Below, piece after piece: positions 44,233 through 55,902 of a stretch of 64,000 nt of DNA; position 1 is the first letter of the stretch; every line of letters begins with the position of its first letter. The translations under genes were made by a program, and so were the position numbers. This DNA comes from Pseudomonas frederiksbergensis. GTDB taxonomy: Bacteria; Pseudomonadota; Gammaproteobacteria; Pseudomonadales; Pseudomonadaceae. The stretch spans positions 1 to 64,000 of the forward strand of contig NZ_JQGJ02000003.1 of assembly GCF_000802155.2 (NCBI RefSeq). The letters are read 5' to 3'. Under the pieces are notes generated by a model. The model saw only the letters and a program-made list of their open reading frames with translations, searched no databases and was not told the DNA's origin.

Positions 44233-45504
44233 ATGAGCTATGTGATCGACCGACGCCTGAATGGCAAGAACAAGAGCACGGTAAACCGCCAGCGTTTCTT
44301 GCGGCGCTACCGTGACCACATCAAGAAGGCCGTCGAGGAGGCGGTCAGCCGTCGTTCCATTACGGACATGGAACATGGCGAGCAGATCAGCATCCCCGGC
44401 CGCGACATCGACGAGCCGGTGCTTCACCATGGTCGCGGCGGCAAGCAGACCGTCGTGCACCCCGGGAACAAGGAATTCACCAGCGGCGAACATATCCCAC
44501 GCCCACCGGGTGGGGGCGGCGGCAAGGGCCCCGGCAAGGCCGGCAATTCCGGCGAGGGGATGGACGAGTTCGTCTTCCAGATCACCCAGGAAGAGTTCCT
44601 CGAATTCATGTTCGAGGACCTGGAGCTACCGAACCTGGTCAAACGCAACCTGACCGGCACCGACACCTTCAAGACCGTGCGCGCCGGTATCAGCAACGAA
44701 GGTAATCCTGCGCGTATCAATATCATCCGCACCCTTCGCTCAGCCCATGCGCGTCGCATCGCCCTTTCGGGCAGCAGCCGGGCGAAACTGCGCGAGGCCA
44801 AAGAAGCGCTGGCTCGCCTCAAGCAGGAAGAACCGGATAACTTCGGGGATATCCAGGCGCTGGAAGCAGAGATCGAGCGCCTCAGCGCACGCATCCATCG
44901 CGTGCCCTTCCTCGACACCTTCGACCTCAAGTACAACCTCCTGGTCAAACAGCCGAATCCCAGCTCGAAAGCCGTCATGTTCTGCCTGATGGACGTCTCC
45001 GGCTCCATGACCCAGGCAACCAAGGACATTGCCAAGCGGTTCTTCATCCTGCTGTACCTGTTCCTCAAGAGGAACTACGACAAGATCGATGTGGTGTTCA
45101 TCCGGCACCACACCAGCGCCAGGGAAGTCGACGAAGAAGAGTTTTTCTATTCTCGGGAGACCGGCGGCACCATCGTTTCCAGTGCCCTGAAGCTGATGCA
45201 GGAGATCATGGCCGAACGCTACCCAGCCAACGAATGGAATATTTATGCGGCCCAGGCGTCCGACGGCGACAACTGGAACGACGACTCGCCGATTTGCCGG
45301 GACATCCTGATCAACCAGATCATGCCGTTCGTCCAGTACTACACGTACGTCGAGATTACGCCGCGCGAACATCAAGCGCTGTGGTATGAATACGAACGCA
45401 TCGCCGAAGCGTTTTCCGACACGTTCGCCCAGCAGCAACTGGTCTCGGCCGGGGATATCTACCCGGTCTTCCGTGAACTCTTCCAGCGCAGGTTAGTGAC
45501 ATGA
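44233..45504 (+). CDS. yeaH: YeaH/YhbH family protein (DUF444, VWA-like)
   Basis: This 423-residue protein of the stress cluster has a basic N-terminal region ([15 protein letters not shown]), a glycine-rich linker ([16 protein letters not shown]) and a C-terminal von Willebrand A-like domain with the metal-ion motif MDVSGSM (about residue 250). The ATG at 44233 has CGGAGGG upstream. Its stop overlaps the spoVR start. It probably acts as a partner or substrate of the PrkA kinase; direct biochemical role unknown. Confidence 0.93.
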   Translation: MSYVIDRRLNGKNKSTVNRQRFLRRYRDHIKKAVEEAVSRRSITDMEHGEQISIPGRDIDEPVLHHGRGGKQTVVHPGNKEFTSGEHIPRPPGGGGGKGPGKAGNSGEGMDEFVFQITQEEFLEFMFEDLELPNLVKRNLTGTDTFKTVRAGISNEGNPARINIIRTLRSAHARRIALSGSSRAKLREAKEALARLKQEEPDNFGDIQALEAEIERLSARIHRVPFLDTFDLKYNLLVKQPNPSSKAVMFCLMDVSGSMTQATKDIAKRFFILLYLFLKRNYDKIDVVFIRHHTSAREVDEEEFFYSRETGGTIVSSALKLMQEIMAERYPANEWNIYAAQASDGDNWNDDSPICRDILINQIMPFVQYYTYVEITPREHQALWYEYERIAEAFSDTFAQQQLVSAGDIYPVFRELFQRRLVT

Positions 45505-47066
45505 CCGCCAAAAAAGAGCAGAAACGCCAGCCCATATCCACCGGCTCCGAATGGACATTCGAGCTGATACAGGCCTACGACCGCGAGATCAGCCGTATCG
45601 CGGATCGCTATGCCCTGGACACTTACCCCAACCAGATCGAAGTGATCACCGCTGAGCAAATGATGGACGCCTACGCGTCCGTCGGGATGCCGCTGGGTTA
45701 CCACCACTGGTCGTACGGCAAGCATTTTCTCAGTACCGAGAAATCCTACAGTCGCGGCCAGATGGGGCTGGCCTATGAAATCGTGATCAACTCCGACCCG
45801 TGCATCGCCTACCTGATGGAAGAAAACACCATCTGCATGCAGGCGTTGGTAGTGGCGCATGCCTGTTATGGCCATAACAGCTTCTTCAAGGGCAACTATC
45901 TGTTCCGCACGTGGACCGATGCCAGCTCGATCATCGATTACCTTGTATTCGCCAAGCAGTACATCATGCAGTGCGAAGAGCGCCATGGTATCGATGCGGT
46001 GGAGGATCTCCTCGACTCTTGCCACGCCTTGATGAACTACGGCGTGGACCGCTACAAGCGGCCCTATCCTATCTCCGCCGAAGAAGAACGTCGGCGGCAG
46101 AAGGATCGGGAGGAGCATCTGCAGAAGCAGATCAATGACTTGTGGCGCACCATTCCCAAAGGCGCCGACAAGTACAACGAGAAGGACAACGCGCGCTTCC
46201 CTGCCGAGCCCCAGGAAAACATTCTCTACTTCATCGAAAAACATGCGCCGCTGCTGGAGCCGTGGCAGCGGGAAATCGTGCGTATCGTGCGCAAGATCGC
46301 CCAGTATTTCTATCCGCAACGCCAGACCCAGGTGATGAACGAGGGATGGGCAACGTTCTGGCACTACACCTTGATGAACGATCTGTACGATGAGGGCCTG
46401 GTCACGGACGGCTTCATGATGGAGTTCCTGACGTCCCACACCAGCGTAGTGTTCCAGCCCGGCTTTGACAGCCCCTACTACAGCGGTATCAATCCCTATG
46501 CCCTGGGCTTTGCCATGTACCGTGACATCCGGCGCATGTGCGAAAACCCCACCGAGGAAGATCGCCGCTGGTTCCCGGAAATCGCCGGTTCGGACTGGCT
46601 GTCGACAATAAAATTCGCGATGAGCAGCTTCAAGGATGAGAGTTTTATTCTGCAATACCTGTCGCCTAAGGTGATCCGCGACCTCAAGCTGTTCAGCATC
46701 CTCGACGACGACCAGAAAGACGATCTGCTGGTGCCCGCCATCCATGACGAGGGCGGTTATCGCATCATCCGGGAAACCCTGGCGGCGCAATACAACCTGG
46801 GTAATCGCGAGCCCAACGTGCAGATCTACAGCATCGATCGCCGCGGGGATCGCTCCCTGACCCTGCGTCATCAGCAGCACAACCGCAAACCGCTAGGCGA
46901 ATCGACGGATGAGGTACTCAAGCACCTGCACCGCCTGTGGGGGTTCGACATTCATCTGGAAACCCTGCAAGGCGACCAGATAATGAAAACCCATCATGTA
47001 CCCCCACGGACCGAACAAGCCGAAGGCGATTATGGACGCCTGGATCTGGCCGTCATTCACCTTTGA
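45501..47066 (+). CDS. SpoVR family protein (YcgB)
   Basis: This 521-residue SpoVR-like protein has unknown biochemical function and is always found with PrkA and YeaH. It is recognisable by [29 protein letters not shown] and YNPYALGF-like segments with conserved His/Glu. It overlaps yeaH by 4 nt (ATGA), completing the three-gene cluster. Confidence 0.93.
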   Translation: MTAKKEQKRQPISTGSEWTFELIQAYDREISRIADRYALDTYPNQIEVITAEQMMDAYASVGMPLGYHHWSYGKHFLSTEKSYSRGQMGLAYEIVINSDPCIAYLMEENTICMQALVVAHACYGHNSFFKGNYLFRTWTDASSIIDYLVFAKQYIMQCEERHGIDAVEDLLDSCHALMNYGVDRYKRPYPISAEEERRRQKDREEHLQKQINDLWRTIPKGADKYNEKDNARFPAEPQENILYFIEKHAPLLEPWQREIVRIVRKIAQYFYPQRQTQVMNEGWATFWHYTLMNDLYDEGLVTDGFMMEFLTSHTSVVFQPGFDSPYYSGINPYALGFAMYRDIRRMCENPTEEDRRWFPEIAGSDWLSTIKFAMSSFKDESFILQYLSPKVIRDLKLFSILDDDQKDDLLVPAIHDEGGYRIIRETLAAQYNLGNREPNVQIYSIDRRGDRSLTLRHQQHNRKPLGESTDEVLKHLHRLWGFDIHLETLQGDQIMKTHHVPPRTEQAEGDYGRLDLAVIHL

Positions 47067-47130
47067 TCACGCTTTCGCCTCCGGACGTCCGACGTAAAGG
47101 TTTATCCTGTCGGCCCAACGGAGGTTTTTT

Positions 47131-48357
47131 ATGCAGATCTACAAAGTCGGCGGCGCTGTTCGTGATCGCCTGCTAGGCATCCCGGTCACTGACATTGACC
47201 GAGTGGTGGTGGGCGCCACTGCCGAGGAAATGCTTGCCAAGGGTTTCCGTCCCGTGGGGGCTGATTTCCCGGTATTCCTCGATCCGAAGACAGGCGACGA
47301 ATACGCCCTCGCCCGCACGGAGCGCAAGAGCGGCAGGGGTTATGGTGGTTTCATCTTCCATGCCAGCCCTGAGGTCACGCTTGAAGAAGACCTGATCCGC
47401 CGGGACTTGACGATCAACGCGATGGCCGAGGACGATCACGGCAATCTTACCGACCCCTACCACGGGCAGCGCGATCTTGAAGCTCGCCTGCTTCGCCACG
47501 TTTCCCCCGCATTCGCCGAAGATCCTCTCAGAGTCCTGCGTGTTGCGCGCTTCGCTGCACGCTATGCCCCCCTGGGTTTCAGGGTGGCTGGCGAGACGCT
47601 TGAGCTGATGCGCCAACTCAGCGACTCCGGCGAGCTGGAGGCATTGACGGCCGAACGCAGTTGGAAAGAAATTTCCCGGGCACTGATGGAGAGCCAGCCG
47701 CAGGTATTTATCCAGGTGTTGCGCGACTGCAACGCCTTGAAGACCCTGATGCCCGAGGTCGATGCACTGTTTGGTGTTCCACAACCTGAAGCTCATCACC
47801 CCGAAATCGATACAGGCGCTCACACGCTGAGCGTGCTGGAACAGTCAGCAAACCATGGCCAGCCCCTGACTGTGCGCTGGGCTTGCCTGCTCCACGATTT
47901 GGGCAAGGGCCTGACACCTGAACATGAATGGCCGAGACACATCGCCCATGAGCACAAGGGGCTGAAGCTGATCAAGGCGGTCAACGAACGCTTCAAGGTG
48001 CCTCGCGACTGTCAGGAACTGGCGCTGCTGGTTGGCCAATACCACACGCATGGCCATCGAGCGCTTGAACTCAAGGCATCCACTCTGCTTGAACTGCTTC
48101 AAAGCTTCGATGCTTACCGCCGCCCCCAGCGCTTCGAGGAGTTCATCGCCGCCTGCGAGATGGATGCACGCGGTCGCAAGGGGCTCGAACAGCGCAGTTA
48201 TCCACAGGCCGATTACTTGCGGGGCGCAGCGGCCGCAGCACGGGCGGTGGCAGTCCAGCCGTTGCTGGAGAAAGGCTTCAAGGGACCGGAACTCGGTGAA
48301 GCGATCAAGCGTGAGCGTCTCAGGGCGCTGAAGGCTTACAAGGAAACGGCGAGCTGA
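47131..48357 (+). CDS. cca: Multifunctional CCA-adding enzyme
   Basis: Cca adds or repairs the CCA end of tRNAs. The 408-residue protein has the nucleotidyltransferase motif [10 protein letters not shown], the catalytic DxD in [10 protein letters not shown] and the [10 protein letters not shown] motif (all within the first 100 residues). It also has an HD phosphohydrolase domain with CLLHDLGKG and DTGAH, typical of the long proteobacterial form. A CGGAGG site precedes the start. Confidence 0.96.
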   Translation: MQIYKVGGAVRDRLLGIPVTDIDRVVVGATAEEMLAKGFRPVGADFPVFLDPKTGDEYALARTERKSGRGYGGFIFHASPEVTLEEDLIRRDLTINAMAEDDHGNLTDPYHGQRDLEARLLRHVSPAFAEDPLRVLRVARFAARYAPLGFRVAGETLELMRQLSDSGELEALTAERSWKEISRALMESQPQVFIQVLRDCNALKTLMPEVDALFGVPQPEAHHPEIDTGAHTLSVLEQSANHGQPLTVRWACLLHDLGKGLTPEHEWPRHIAHEHKGLKLIKAVNERFKVPRDCQELALLVGQYHTHGHRALELKASTLLELLQSFDAYRRPQRFEEFIAACEMDARGRKGLEQRSYPQADYLRGAAAAARAVAVQPLLEKGFKGPELGEAIKRERLRALKAYKETAS

Positions 48358-48400
48358 CGGGACCTGCGTCAGTTTGCCTGGGTGGTGGATATCCCGCTGT

Positions 48401-48458
48401 CATCGCGAGCAAACCTGCTTCCACAGGACTTATGCAGACCACAAGCGTGCTCGCGATG
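48401..48458. repeat. REPIN-like inverted repeat after cca
   Basis: CATCGCGAGCA (48401-48411) is perfectly complementary to TGCTCGCGATG (48448-48458), with 36 nt between that also contain a CTTCCACAGG half-site. It lies between the convergent cca and folK genes. Confidence 0.8.
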
Positions 48459-48470
48459 ATGGCAGACGCC

Positions 48471-48989
48471 TTACAGCAGGCTCGGTGGCGTAAGCTGCTC
48501 CCCTCGCCACTCGAAAGCCACCGGCGCCAATACCTGGTCGATCTTCGCCTCTTCCCACAACGTGGCAAAACTTTTACCCACGCCTGGATGAGTCCGATCC
48601 GGCGCGATCAAGGATAAGGGCCACAGCACAAAGGCATTCTTGAGAATTTCAGCACGCGGCAGGATCAAGCCATCGAAGTTGCCGACCTGTTCGCCGTACA
48701 ACAACACGTCGATATCCAGCGGCAGACCCTTGCGGTCCGGCGCATAACGACCGTTGTCGGCCTCGATGAACTTGAGGCGGCGGTCCAACTCCATCAGCGA
48801 CAGGTCAGTGAAGGCCGAGACGACGAAGTTGAAAAACGGTCCACTCTTGATCCCCACCGGCTGGCTCTCGAACACAGCCGAGCAGCGCATATCCACCAGG
48901 AAGCCGGACAGCGCTTCCAGCCCGGCACACAGATGGGTTTCGCGCTCGATATTGCTACCAAGCCCTAGGAAAACCTGGGTCAACGACAT
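48471..48989 (-). CDS. folK: HPPK, 2-amino-4-hydroxy-6-hydroxymethyldihydropteridine pyrophosphokinase
   Basis: FolK pyrophosphorylates the pterin in folate synthesis. The 172-residue protein has LGLGSNIERE at its N-terminus and the metal/ATP segment LPLDIDVLLYG with two conserved Asp. It overlaps the end of folB by 10 nt. Confidence 0.94.
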   Translation of the reverse strand: MSLTQVFLGLGSNIERETHLCAGLEALSGFLVDMRCSAVFESQPVGIKSGPFFNFVVSAFTDLSLMELDRRLKFIEADNGRYAPDRKGLPLDIDVLLYGEQVGNFDGLILPRAEILKNAFVLWPLSLIAPDRTHPGVGKSFATLWEEAKIDQVLAPVAFEWRGEQLTPPSLL

Positions 48990-49333
48990 CCGCGCTCGAT
49001 CTCCACGCCCACACCACTGGCAGCCGGTACAGCGCCAGGCTTGGTCACTTTCAGGCGCAGCCAGGTGATCTTGAACTCATCCATGAGCTCCTGGGCCAGG
49101 CGTTCGGCGAAAGTCTCGACCAATTGGAACTGCGCCTGCTCGGCGAACGCCTGGATGCGTGACGACACGCTGGCATAGTCGAGCGCCAGTGTCAGGTCGT
49201 CGCCTGCGGCAGCCGGACGGTTATCCCAGGCGAAGCTCAGGTCAAGCCGCAGGCACTGTCGGATGCCTCGCTCCCAGTCGTAGGCACCGATTACCGTGTC
49301 GACTTCAAGGCCTTCGATAAACACTCTGTCCAA
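48980..49333 (-). CDS. folB: Dihydroneopterin aldolase
   Basis: FolB forms the FolK substrate. The 117-residue protein begins (M)[20 protein letters not shown], with the conserved Glu and Tyr, and ends [16 protein letters not shown]. No ATG exists; a TTG at 49333 preceded by GGAGAAG is the best start. It forms a two-gene unit with folK. Confidence 0.93.
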   Translation of the reverse strand: MDRVFIEGLEVDTVIGAYDWERGIRQCLRLDLSFAWDNRPAAAGDDLTLALDYASVSSRIQAFAEQAQFQLVETFAERLAQELMDEFKITWLRLKVTKPGAVPAASGVGVEIERGCR

Positions 49334-49407
49334 GCACTCTTCTCCGCAGCACGACAAGGGCGCATTGCGCCGTTAGAATCAGGGCGTCCCCGCCCGGAAT
49401 GGTTAGC

Positions 49408-49977
49408 ATGTTTTGGTTACTGGCGATCCTCGCCTACCTGCTCGGCTCACTGTCCTTCGCCATTTTGCTCAGCCGCCTGACCGGTCGCCCGGATCCGCGA
49501 ACGAGTGGCTCGGGCAATGCCGGCGCCACCAACATGCTGCGCCTGGCCGGACGCAAACTGGCCATCCTGACCCTGCTCGGCGACCTCTGCAAAGGCCTCT
49601 TCCCGGTACTGATCGCCAGCCTTGCAGGGCTCTCGTTGCAGCAACAGGCCTGGATCGGCGTCTGTGCCGTCATCGGCCATCTGTTTCCACTGTACTTTCG
49701 CTTTCGCGGCGGCAAGGGCGTCGCCACTGCCGCCGGCATGCTGCTGGGCCTGTACCCACCGGCCGCCCTGCTTGCCGTCTGCGCCTGGCTGCTGACCTTC
49801 TACCTGACCCGCACCAGTTCCCTGGCCGCACTGATCGCCACGCCACTCACCCTGCCGTTACTGGCCTGGCAGGAGCCGGCGGCCTTGCTGCCGATGACAG
49901 CACTCGTCGCACTGATCGTCTGGCGCCACCGGGGCAATCTACGCGACCTGTTCGCCGGGCGCGAACGGCATTTTTAA
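49408..49977 (+). CDS. plsY: Acyl-phosphate:glycerol-3-phosphate acyltransferase PlsY
   Basis: PlsY starts phospholipid synthesis with acyl-phosphate. The 189-residue membrane protein has about five transmembrane helices and the family motifs [12 protein letters not shown] and GGKGVAT. The ATG at 49408 fits the family N-terminus ([14 protein letters not shown]); an in-frame ATG at 49399 is less likely. It is divergent from folB. Confidence 0.94.
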   Translation: MFWLLAILAYLLGSLSFAILLSRLTGRPDPRTSGSGNAGATNMLRLAGRKLAILTLLGDLCKGLFPVLIASLAGLSLQQQAWIGVCAVIGHLFPLYFRFRGGKGVATAAGMLLGLYPPAALLAVCAWLLTFYLTRTSSLAALIATPLTLPLLAWQEPAALLPMTALVALIVWRHRGNLRDLFAGRERHF

Positions 49978-49984
49978 TGCCGCT

Positions 49985-51010
49985 TCACAGCGGCGACAAC
50001 TGCTCCATGGGCCAACGGGCTTGCACGCTGATCGCCAGGCCCTCATGTTGGCCCGCTTGCAGGCGCTGGCAACCGGCAAAAGCAATCATCGCGCCGTTAT
50101 CCGTGCAGAACTGTGGCCGGGCGTAGTAGACATCCCCTTTCATGTCACCGAGCATTTTTTCCAGGGATGTCCGCAAGGCCTTGTTCGCGCTCACACCGCC
50201 GGCGATCACCAGGCGCTTGAGCCCGGCCTGCTTCAAGGCGCGCTTGCACTTGATGGTCAGAGTCTCTACCACGGCCTGCTGGAACGCCAGGGAGATGTCG
50301 CAACGGGCTTGCTCGCTGTCGTCCCCGGCGTTGACACACTGTTGCCAGGTGTTGAGCGCAAAGGTTTTCAGGCCGCTGAAGCTGAAATCCAGACCCGGTC
50401 GATCGCACATCGGACGCGGAAAGACGAAGCGTCCTTCAACCCCCTGGGTTGCCAGCCTTGCGATTTCCGGCCCACCGGGATAGTTGAGGCCCATCATCTT
50501 CGCGGTTTTGTCGAAAGCCTCACCGGCGGCATCGTCGAGCGACTCCCCCATGAGCTCGTATTGACCGATCCCATCCACGCGGACCAGTTGGGTGTGTCCA
50601 CCCGATACCAACAAAGCGACGAACGGGAATTGCGGCGGTTGCGGCTCCAGCATCGGTGCCAGCAGATGGCCTTCCATATGATGCACGCCCAAGGCTGGAA
50701 TGCCCCAGGCGAAGGCCAGCGCCTGAGCGCAGGAGGCACCAACGAGCAGCGCGCCTACCAGGCCCGGCCCGGCCGTATAGGCGATGGCATCGATCTCGGT
50801 CGGCACGCAGCCGGCTTCTGCCAGGACCTGGCGGATCAAGGGCAGCATGCGCTTGACGTGGTCGCGGGACGCAAGCTCGGGCACGACGCCGCCATAGGCG
50901 CGATGCAGGTCGATTTGACTGAACAAAGCGTCGGCCAGCAGGCCGCGCTCACTGTCGTAGAGTGCAACGCCGGTTTCGTCGCAGGACGTTTCTAATCCCA
51001 GTACTAGCAT
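49985..51010 (-). CDS. tsaD: tRNA threonylcarbamoyladenosine synthase subunit TsaD
   Basis: TsaD transfers threonylcarbamoyl to A37 of ANN-reading tRNAs. The 341-residue protein has the iron-binding H111-xxx-H115 (GVHHMEGHL) and the [10 protein letters not shown] and [10 protein letters not shown] motifs. It converges on plsY with 7 bp between the stops and is divergent from rpsU. Confidence 0.96.
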   Translation of the reverse strand: MLVLGLETSCDETGVALYDSERGLLADALFSQIDLHRAYGGVVPELASRDHVKRMLPLIRQVLAEAGCVPTEIDAIAYTAGPGLVGALLVGASCAQALAFAWGIPALGVHHMEGHLLAPMLEPQPPQFPFVALLVSGGHTQLVRVDGIGQYELMGESLDDAAGEAFDKTAKMMGLNYPGGPEIARLATQGVEGRFVFPRPMCDRPGLDFSFSGLKTFALNTWQQCVNAGDDSEQARCDISLAFQQAVVETLTIKCKRALKQAGLKRLVIAGGVSANKALRTSLEKMLGDMKGDVYYARPQFCTDNGAMIAFAGCQRLQAGQHEGLAISVQARWPMEQLSPL

Positions 51011-51209
51011 GGGTTTGCGCCTTGTAGAGGCTGAATTCGAAGGCGCGCATAATAGTCGCCGCGTTGTGCCCCGACCAGCGGTTTTCGATCAGAGGCTTTG
51101 CATTCCGAGCGATGAGGGGTTAACATCCGCAACCCTTAAAAACCGACGTCTTCAAGTGCTCTTTTGCCGCGAGGATGTTGACCCCGGTAATGAATGAAGG
51201 TAGCTCTGG

Positions 51210-51425
51210 ATGCCAGCCGTCAAAGTAAAAGAGAACGAACCCTTCGACGTAGCTCTGCGTCGTTTCAAGCGCTCCTGCGAAAAAGCCGGTGTTCTGGCTG
51301 AAGTTCGTAGCCGCGAATTCTACGAGAAGCCGACTTCCGAGCGTAAGCGCAAAGCAGCAGCCGCTGTTAAGCGTCACGCCAAGAAAGTTCAGCGCGAACA
51401 GCGCCGCGCCGTACGTCTGTACTAA
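51210..51425 (+). CDS. rpsU: 30S ribosomal protein S21
   Basis: This small basic ribosomal protein has 71 residues with the family sequence [20 protein letters not shown]. It is the first gene of the rpsU-dnaG-rpoD macromolecular synthesis cluster that joins translation, replication and transcription initiation. A hairpin follows it. Confidence 0.97.
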
Positions 51426-51905
51426 TACACAGACGTCCGTCGCAAGCTTCTTGCCAAGCCCGGCCCTCAAGCCGGGCTTATGGCATTTGCGGAACAACGC
51501 TTGATGCTTCACCGTCAAAGCCGCAGACGCGACCTAGACAAACCGCTTCACCGCGTCAGACCTGGCTCTTTTGCCAGCGGTGCACGTCTTTTCTGACGAG
51601 CCTTCCAAGGCTACTGACGAGCACACCCTGATTCCTCTAACGACGATCAGCCCAAGGCACCTCCTTGCGTGCCCGCTTCATGAGCTATCCGTGGCCAGAT
51701 CGGCGGTTACCGGATTCAGCGCAACACATTCGCACAGTCGAGTACTGATAGTAATTAACGTCAGTGGACAATCGGCAGATACACTTCCGACAAGCAATGA
51801 AGCAGACAATCCGGTCGAGCCATTTTTTTGAGTGCCTCGAAACCAGGAATCAATCACGCCTGCTGATTTCGGGCCCCTATTTCGCGCAGTGATGATGAGA
51901 ACGCC
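51426..51905 (+). promoter_or_regulatory. rpsU-dnaG intergenic region (480 nt)
   Basis: No supported gene. A 9-bp hairpin AAGCCCGGC-CCTCAA-GCCGGGCTT (51456-51479) follows rpsU at a place where E. coli has a partial terminator, but no U-run follows it here. The remaining 420 nt have a less GC-rich composition than the flanking genes. An 86-codon frame at 51571-51831 opens with TTG and has no ribosome-binding site. In PAO1 I remember a further small gene at this place; I do not see it here. Confidence 0.55.
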
Positions 51906-53864
51906 ATGGCCGGGCTAATTCCCCAGAGCTTTATTGACGACCTCCTGAACCGTACCGACATCGTCGACGTGGTCAGCTCTCGCGTGCAAATGAAGAAAGC
52001 AGGCAAGAACTACACAGCCTGCTGCCCATTTCACAAAGAAAAAACCCCATCTTTCAGCGTCAGCCCCGACAAGCAGTTCTACTACTGCTTTGGCTGCGGC
52101 GCGGGCGGCAACGCCCTCGGCTTCCTGATGGACCACGACAACCTGGACTTCCCCCAGGCTGTCGAAGAACTGGCCAAAGCCGCCGGCATGGAGATTCCCC
52201 GCGAGGAAAGCGGTCGGGCGCACAAGCCGCGCCAACCGACCGACTCCCCGCTTTACCCACTGCTGACGGCCGCGGCGGATTTCTATCGCCAGGCGCTTAA
52301 AAGCCACCCAGCCCGCAAGGCGGCGGTGGATTATCTCAAGGGCCGCGGCCTGACCGGGGAAATCGCCCGGGATTTCGGCCTCGGCTTCGCCCCGCCCGGC
52401 TGGGACAATCTCTACAAGCACCTGAGCAGCGACACGCTGCAACAACGCGCCATGATCGACGCCGGCCTGCTGATCGAGAATGCCGAGACCGGCAAGCGCT
52501 ACGACCGTTTCCGTGACCGGGTGATGTTCCCGATCCGCGATACACGCGGGCGAATCATCGCCTTTGGCGGCCGGGTACTGGGCGACGACAAGCCCAAGTA
52601 CCTGAACTCCCCGGAAACCCCGGTTTTCCATAAAGGCCAGGAACTCTACGGCCTTTACGAGGCGCGCAAGAATAACCGCAACCTCGACGAAATCATCGTC
52701 GTCGAAGGCTACATGGACGTGATTGCCCTGGCCCAGCAAGGCTTGCGCAACGCCGTCGCGACCCTGGGCACGGCCACCAGCGAAGAACACATGAAGCGTC
52801 TGTTTCGCGTGGTGCCCAACGTGCTGTTCTGCTTCGACGGCGACCAGGCCGGCCGTAACGCCGCCTGGCGCGCACTGGAGGCCACCTTGCCGTGCCTGCA
52901 GGATGGGCGGCGCGCACGCTTCCTATTCCTGCCCGAAGGCGAGGACCCGGACACCCTGGTGCGCTCCGAAGGCACCGATGCATTTCGTGCGCGGATCAAC
53001 CAGCACGCGCAACCGCTGGCCGATTATTTTTTCCAGCAACTGACCGAAGAAGCCGATCCACGCTCCCTCGAAGGCAAGGCCCACATGGCCACCCTCGCGG
53101 CTCCGTTGATCGACAAGGTGCCCGGCGCCAACCTGCGTACGCTCATGCGTCAGCGCCTCAGCGAAATCACCGGCCTGAACAACGAAGCGATGAACCAACT
53201 GGCGCACAGCGCTCCACAGGAAGCGCCGCCAGCGTATGACCCAGGTATCGATTACGACGCGATGCCGGATTTCGCCGACTATCATCAACCCCAGCAGGAT
53301 TACGCCCCGCAGCAGGAATGGACGCCGAAAAAAAATGCCGGCGGCGGCAAGAAATGGGACAAGAAACCCTGGGACAAGAATGGCAAGCGGGGCGATCGCG
53401 ACCAGCCACGTGTCCCGCGCGTGCCGGCCGCCGTCGAACCACCAACACTGGCAGCCCTGCGCACCTTGCTGCATCACCCGCAATTGGCTGAAAAGGTCGA
53501 GGACGCAGGACATTTTGCCGCTGAGGACCACAGCAACACGCAGTTGCTGGTCGCACTCCTTGAAGCCGTGCAGAAAAACCCCAAGCTAAACTCATTCCAG
53601 TTGATCGCGCGGTGGCATGGCACCGAGCAGGGGCGCCTCTTGAAGGCGCTGGCCGAGAAGGAATGGCTGATAGAGGGAGACAACCTTGAACAACAGTTTT
53701 TCGACACCATTACTAGCTTGTCCGCCCGCCAACGCGAGCGAAACCTGGAACAACTTCTGCGCAAAGCTCGCCAGAGCGAGTTGACCAGCGAAGAGAAAAA
53801 CCAATTGCGGGATTTACTCAGCCGCAATGTTTGCGCATCAAACCCGACCTCAACTGGCGCGTGA
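51906..53864 (+). CDS. dnaG: DNA primase
   Basis: DnaG makes RNA primers for replication. The 652-residue protein has the CHC2 zinc finger (CCPFHKEKTPSF and YCFGCGAGG, about 38-65) and a TOPRIM domain with the acidic motif VVEGYMDVIAL (about 266-276) and CFDGDQAG. A low-complexity Lys/Gly/Asp linker (about 470-505) leads to the C-terminal helicase-binding domain. Confidence 0.97.
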   Translation: MAGLIPQSFIDDLLNRTDIVDVVSSRVQMKKAGKNYTACCPFHKEKTPSFSVSPDKQFYYCFGCGAGGNALGFLMDHDNLDFPQAVEELAKAAGMEIPREESGRAHKPRQPTDSPLYPLLTAAADFYRQALKSHPARKAAVDYLKGRGLTGEIARDFGLGFAPPGWDNLYKHLSSDTLQQRAMIDAGLLIENAETGKRYDRFRDRVMFPIRDTRGRIIAFGGRVLGDDKPKYLNSPETPVFHKGQELYGLYEARKNNRNLDEIIVVEGYMDVIALAQQGLRNAVATLGTATSEEHMKRLFRVVPNVLFCFDGDQAGRNAAWRALEATLPCLQDGRRARFLFLPEGEDPDTLVRSEGTDAFRARINQHAQPLADYFFQQLTEEADPRSLEGKAHMATLAAPLIDKVPGANLRTLMRQRLSEITGLNNEAMNQLAHSAPQEAPPAYDPGIDYDAMPDFADYHQPQQDYAPQQEWTPKKNAGGGKKWDKKPWDKNGKRGDRDQPRVPRVPAAVEPPTLAALRTLLHHPQLAEKVEDAGHFAAEDHSNTQLLVALLEAVQKNPKLNSFQLIARWHGTEQGRLLKALAEKEWLIEGDNLEQQFFDTITSLSARQRERNLEQLLRKARQSELTSEEKNQLRDLLSRNVCASNPTSTGA

Positions 53865-53878
53865 GGTCACAGCTCAGG

Positions 53879-53884
53879 TATAAT
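53879..53884 (+). promoter_or_regulatory. TATAAT box upstream of rpoD
   Basis: A perfect -10 hexamer lies in the 67-bp gap between dnaG and rpoD, about 48 bp before the rpoD start. No good -35 is at the right distance, so activity may be weak or need an activator. An internal rpoD promoter is common in this operon. Confidence 0.45.
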
Positions 53885-53931
53885 CCTCGGCTTGTTTTTT
53901 GCCCGCCAAGACCTTCAGTGGATAGGGTGTT

Positions 53932-55779
<1,848 letters not shown>

Positions 55780-55784
55780 CCTTC

Positions 55785-55811
55785 AAACCCCCGGCCCTGC
55801 CGGGGGTTTTG
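55785..55811 (+). terminator. Rho-independent terminator of rpoD
   Basis: AAACCCCCGGC (55785-55795) and GCCGGGGGTTT (55799-55809) enclose a CCT loop, followed by T. It starts 6 bp after the rpoD stop. Confidence 0.92.
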
Positions 55812-55902
55812 TTATGCGCAGATAAAACGCCTTTCGTTGCCACCCCCGCCCTTTTGCCCGTCTACACTCGAAACATCCTCCCCACGCCAAGACGAGACCG
55901 TG

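Noticed and set aside
51571..51831. 86-codon frame between rpsU and dnaG
   Set aside because: It opens with TTG, lacks a ribosome-binding site and has no recognisable feature. I could not match it to a known small gene.
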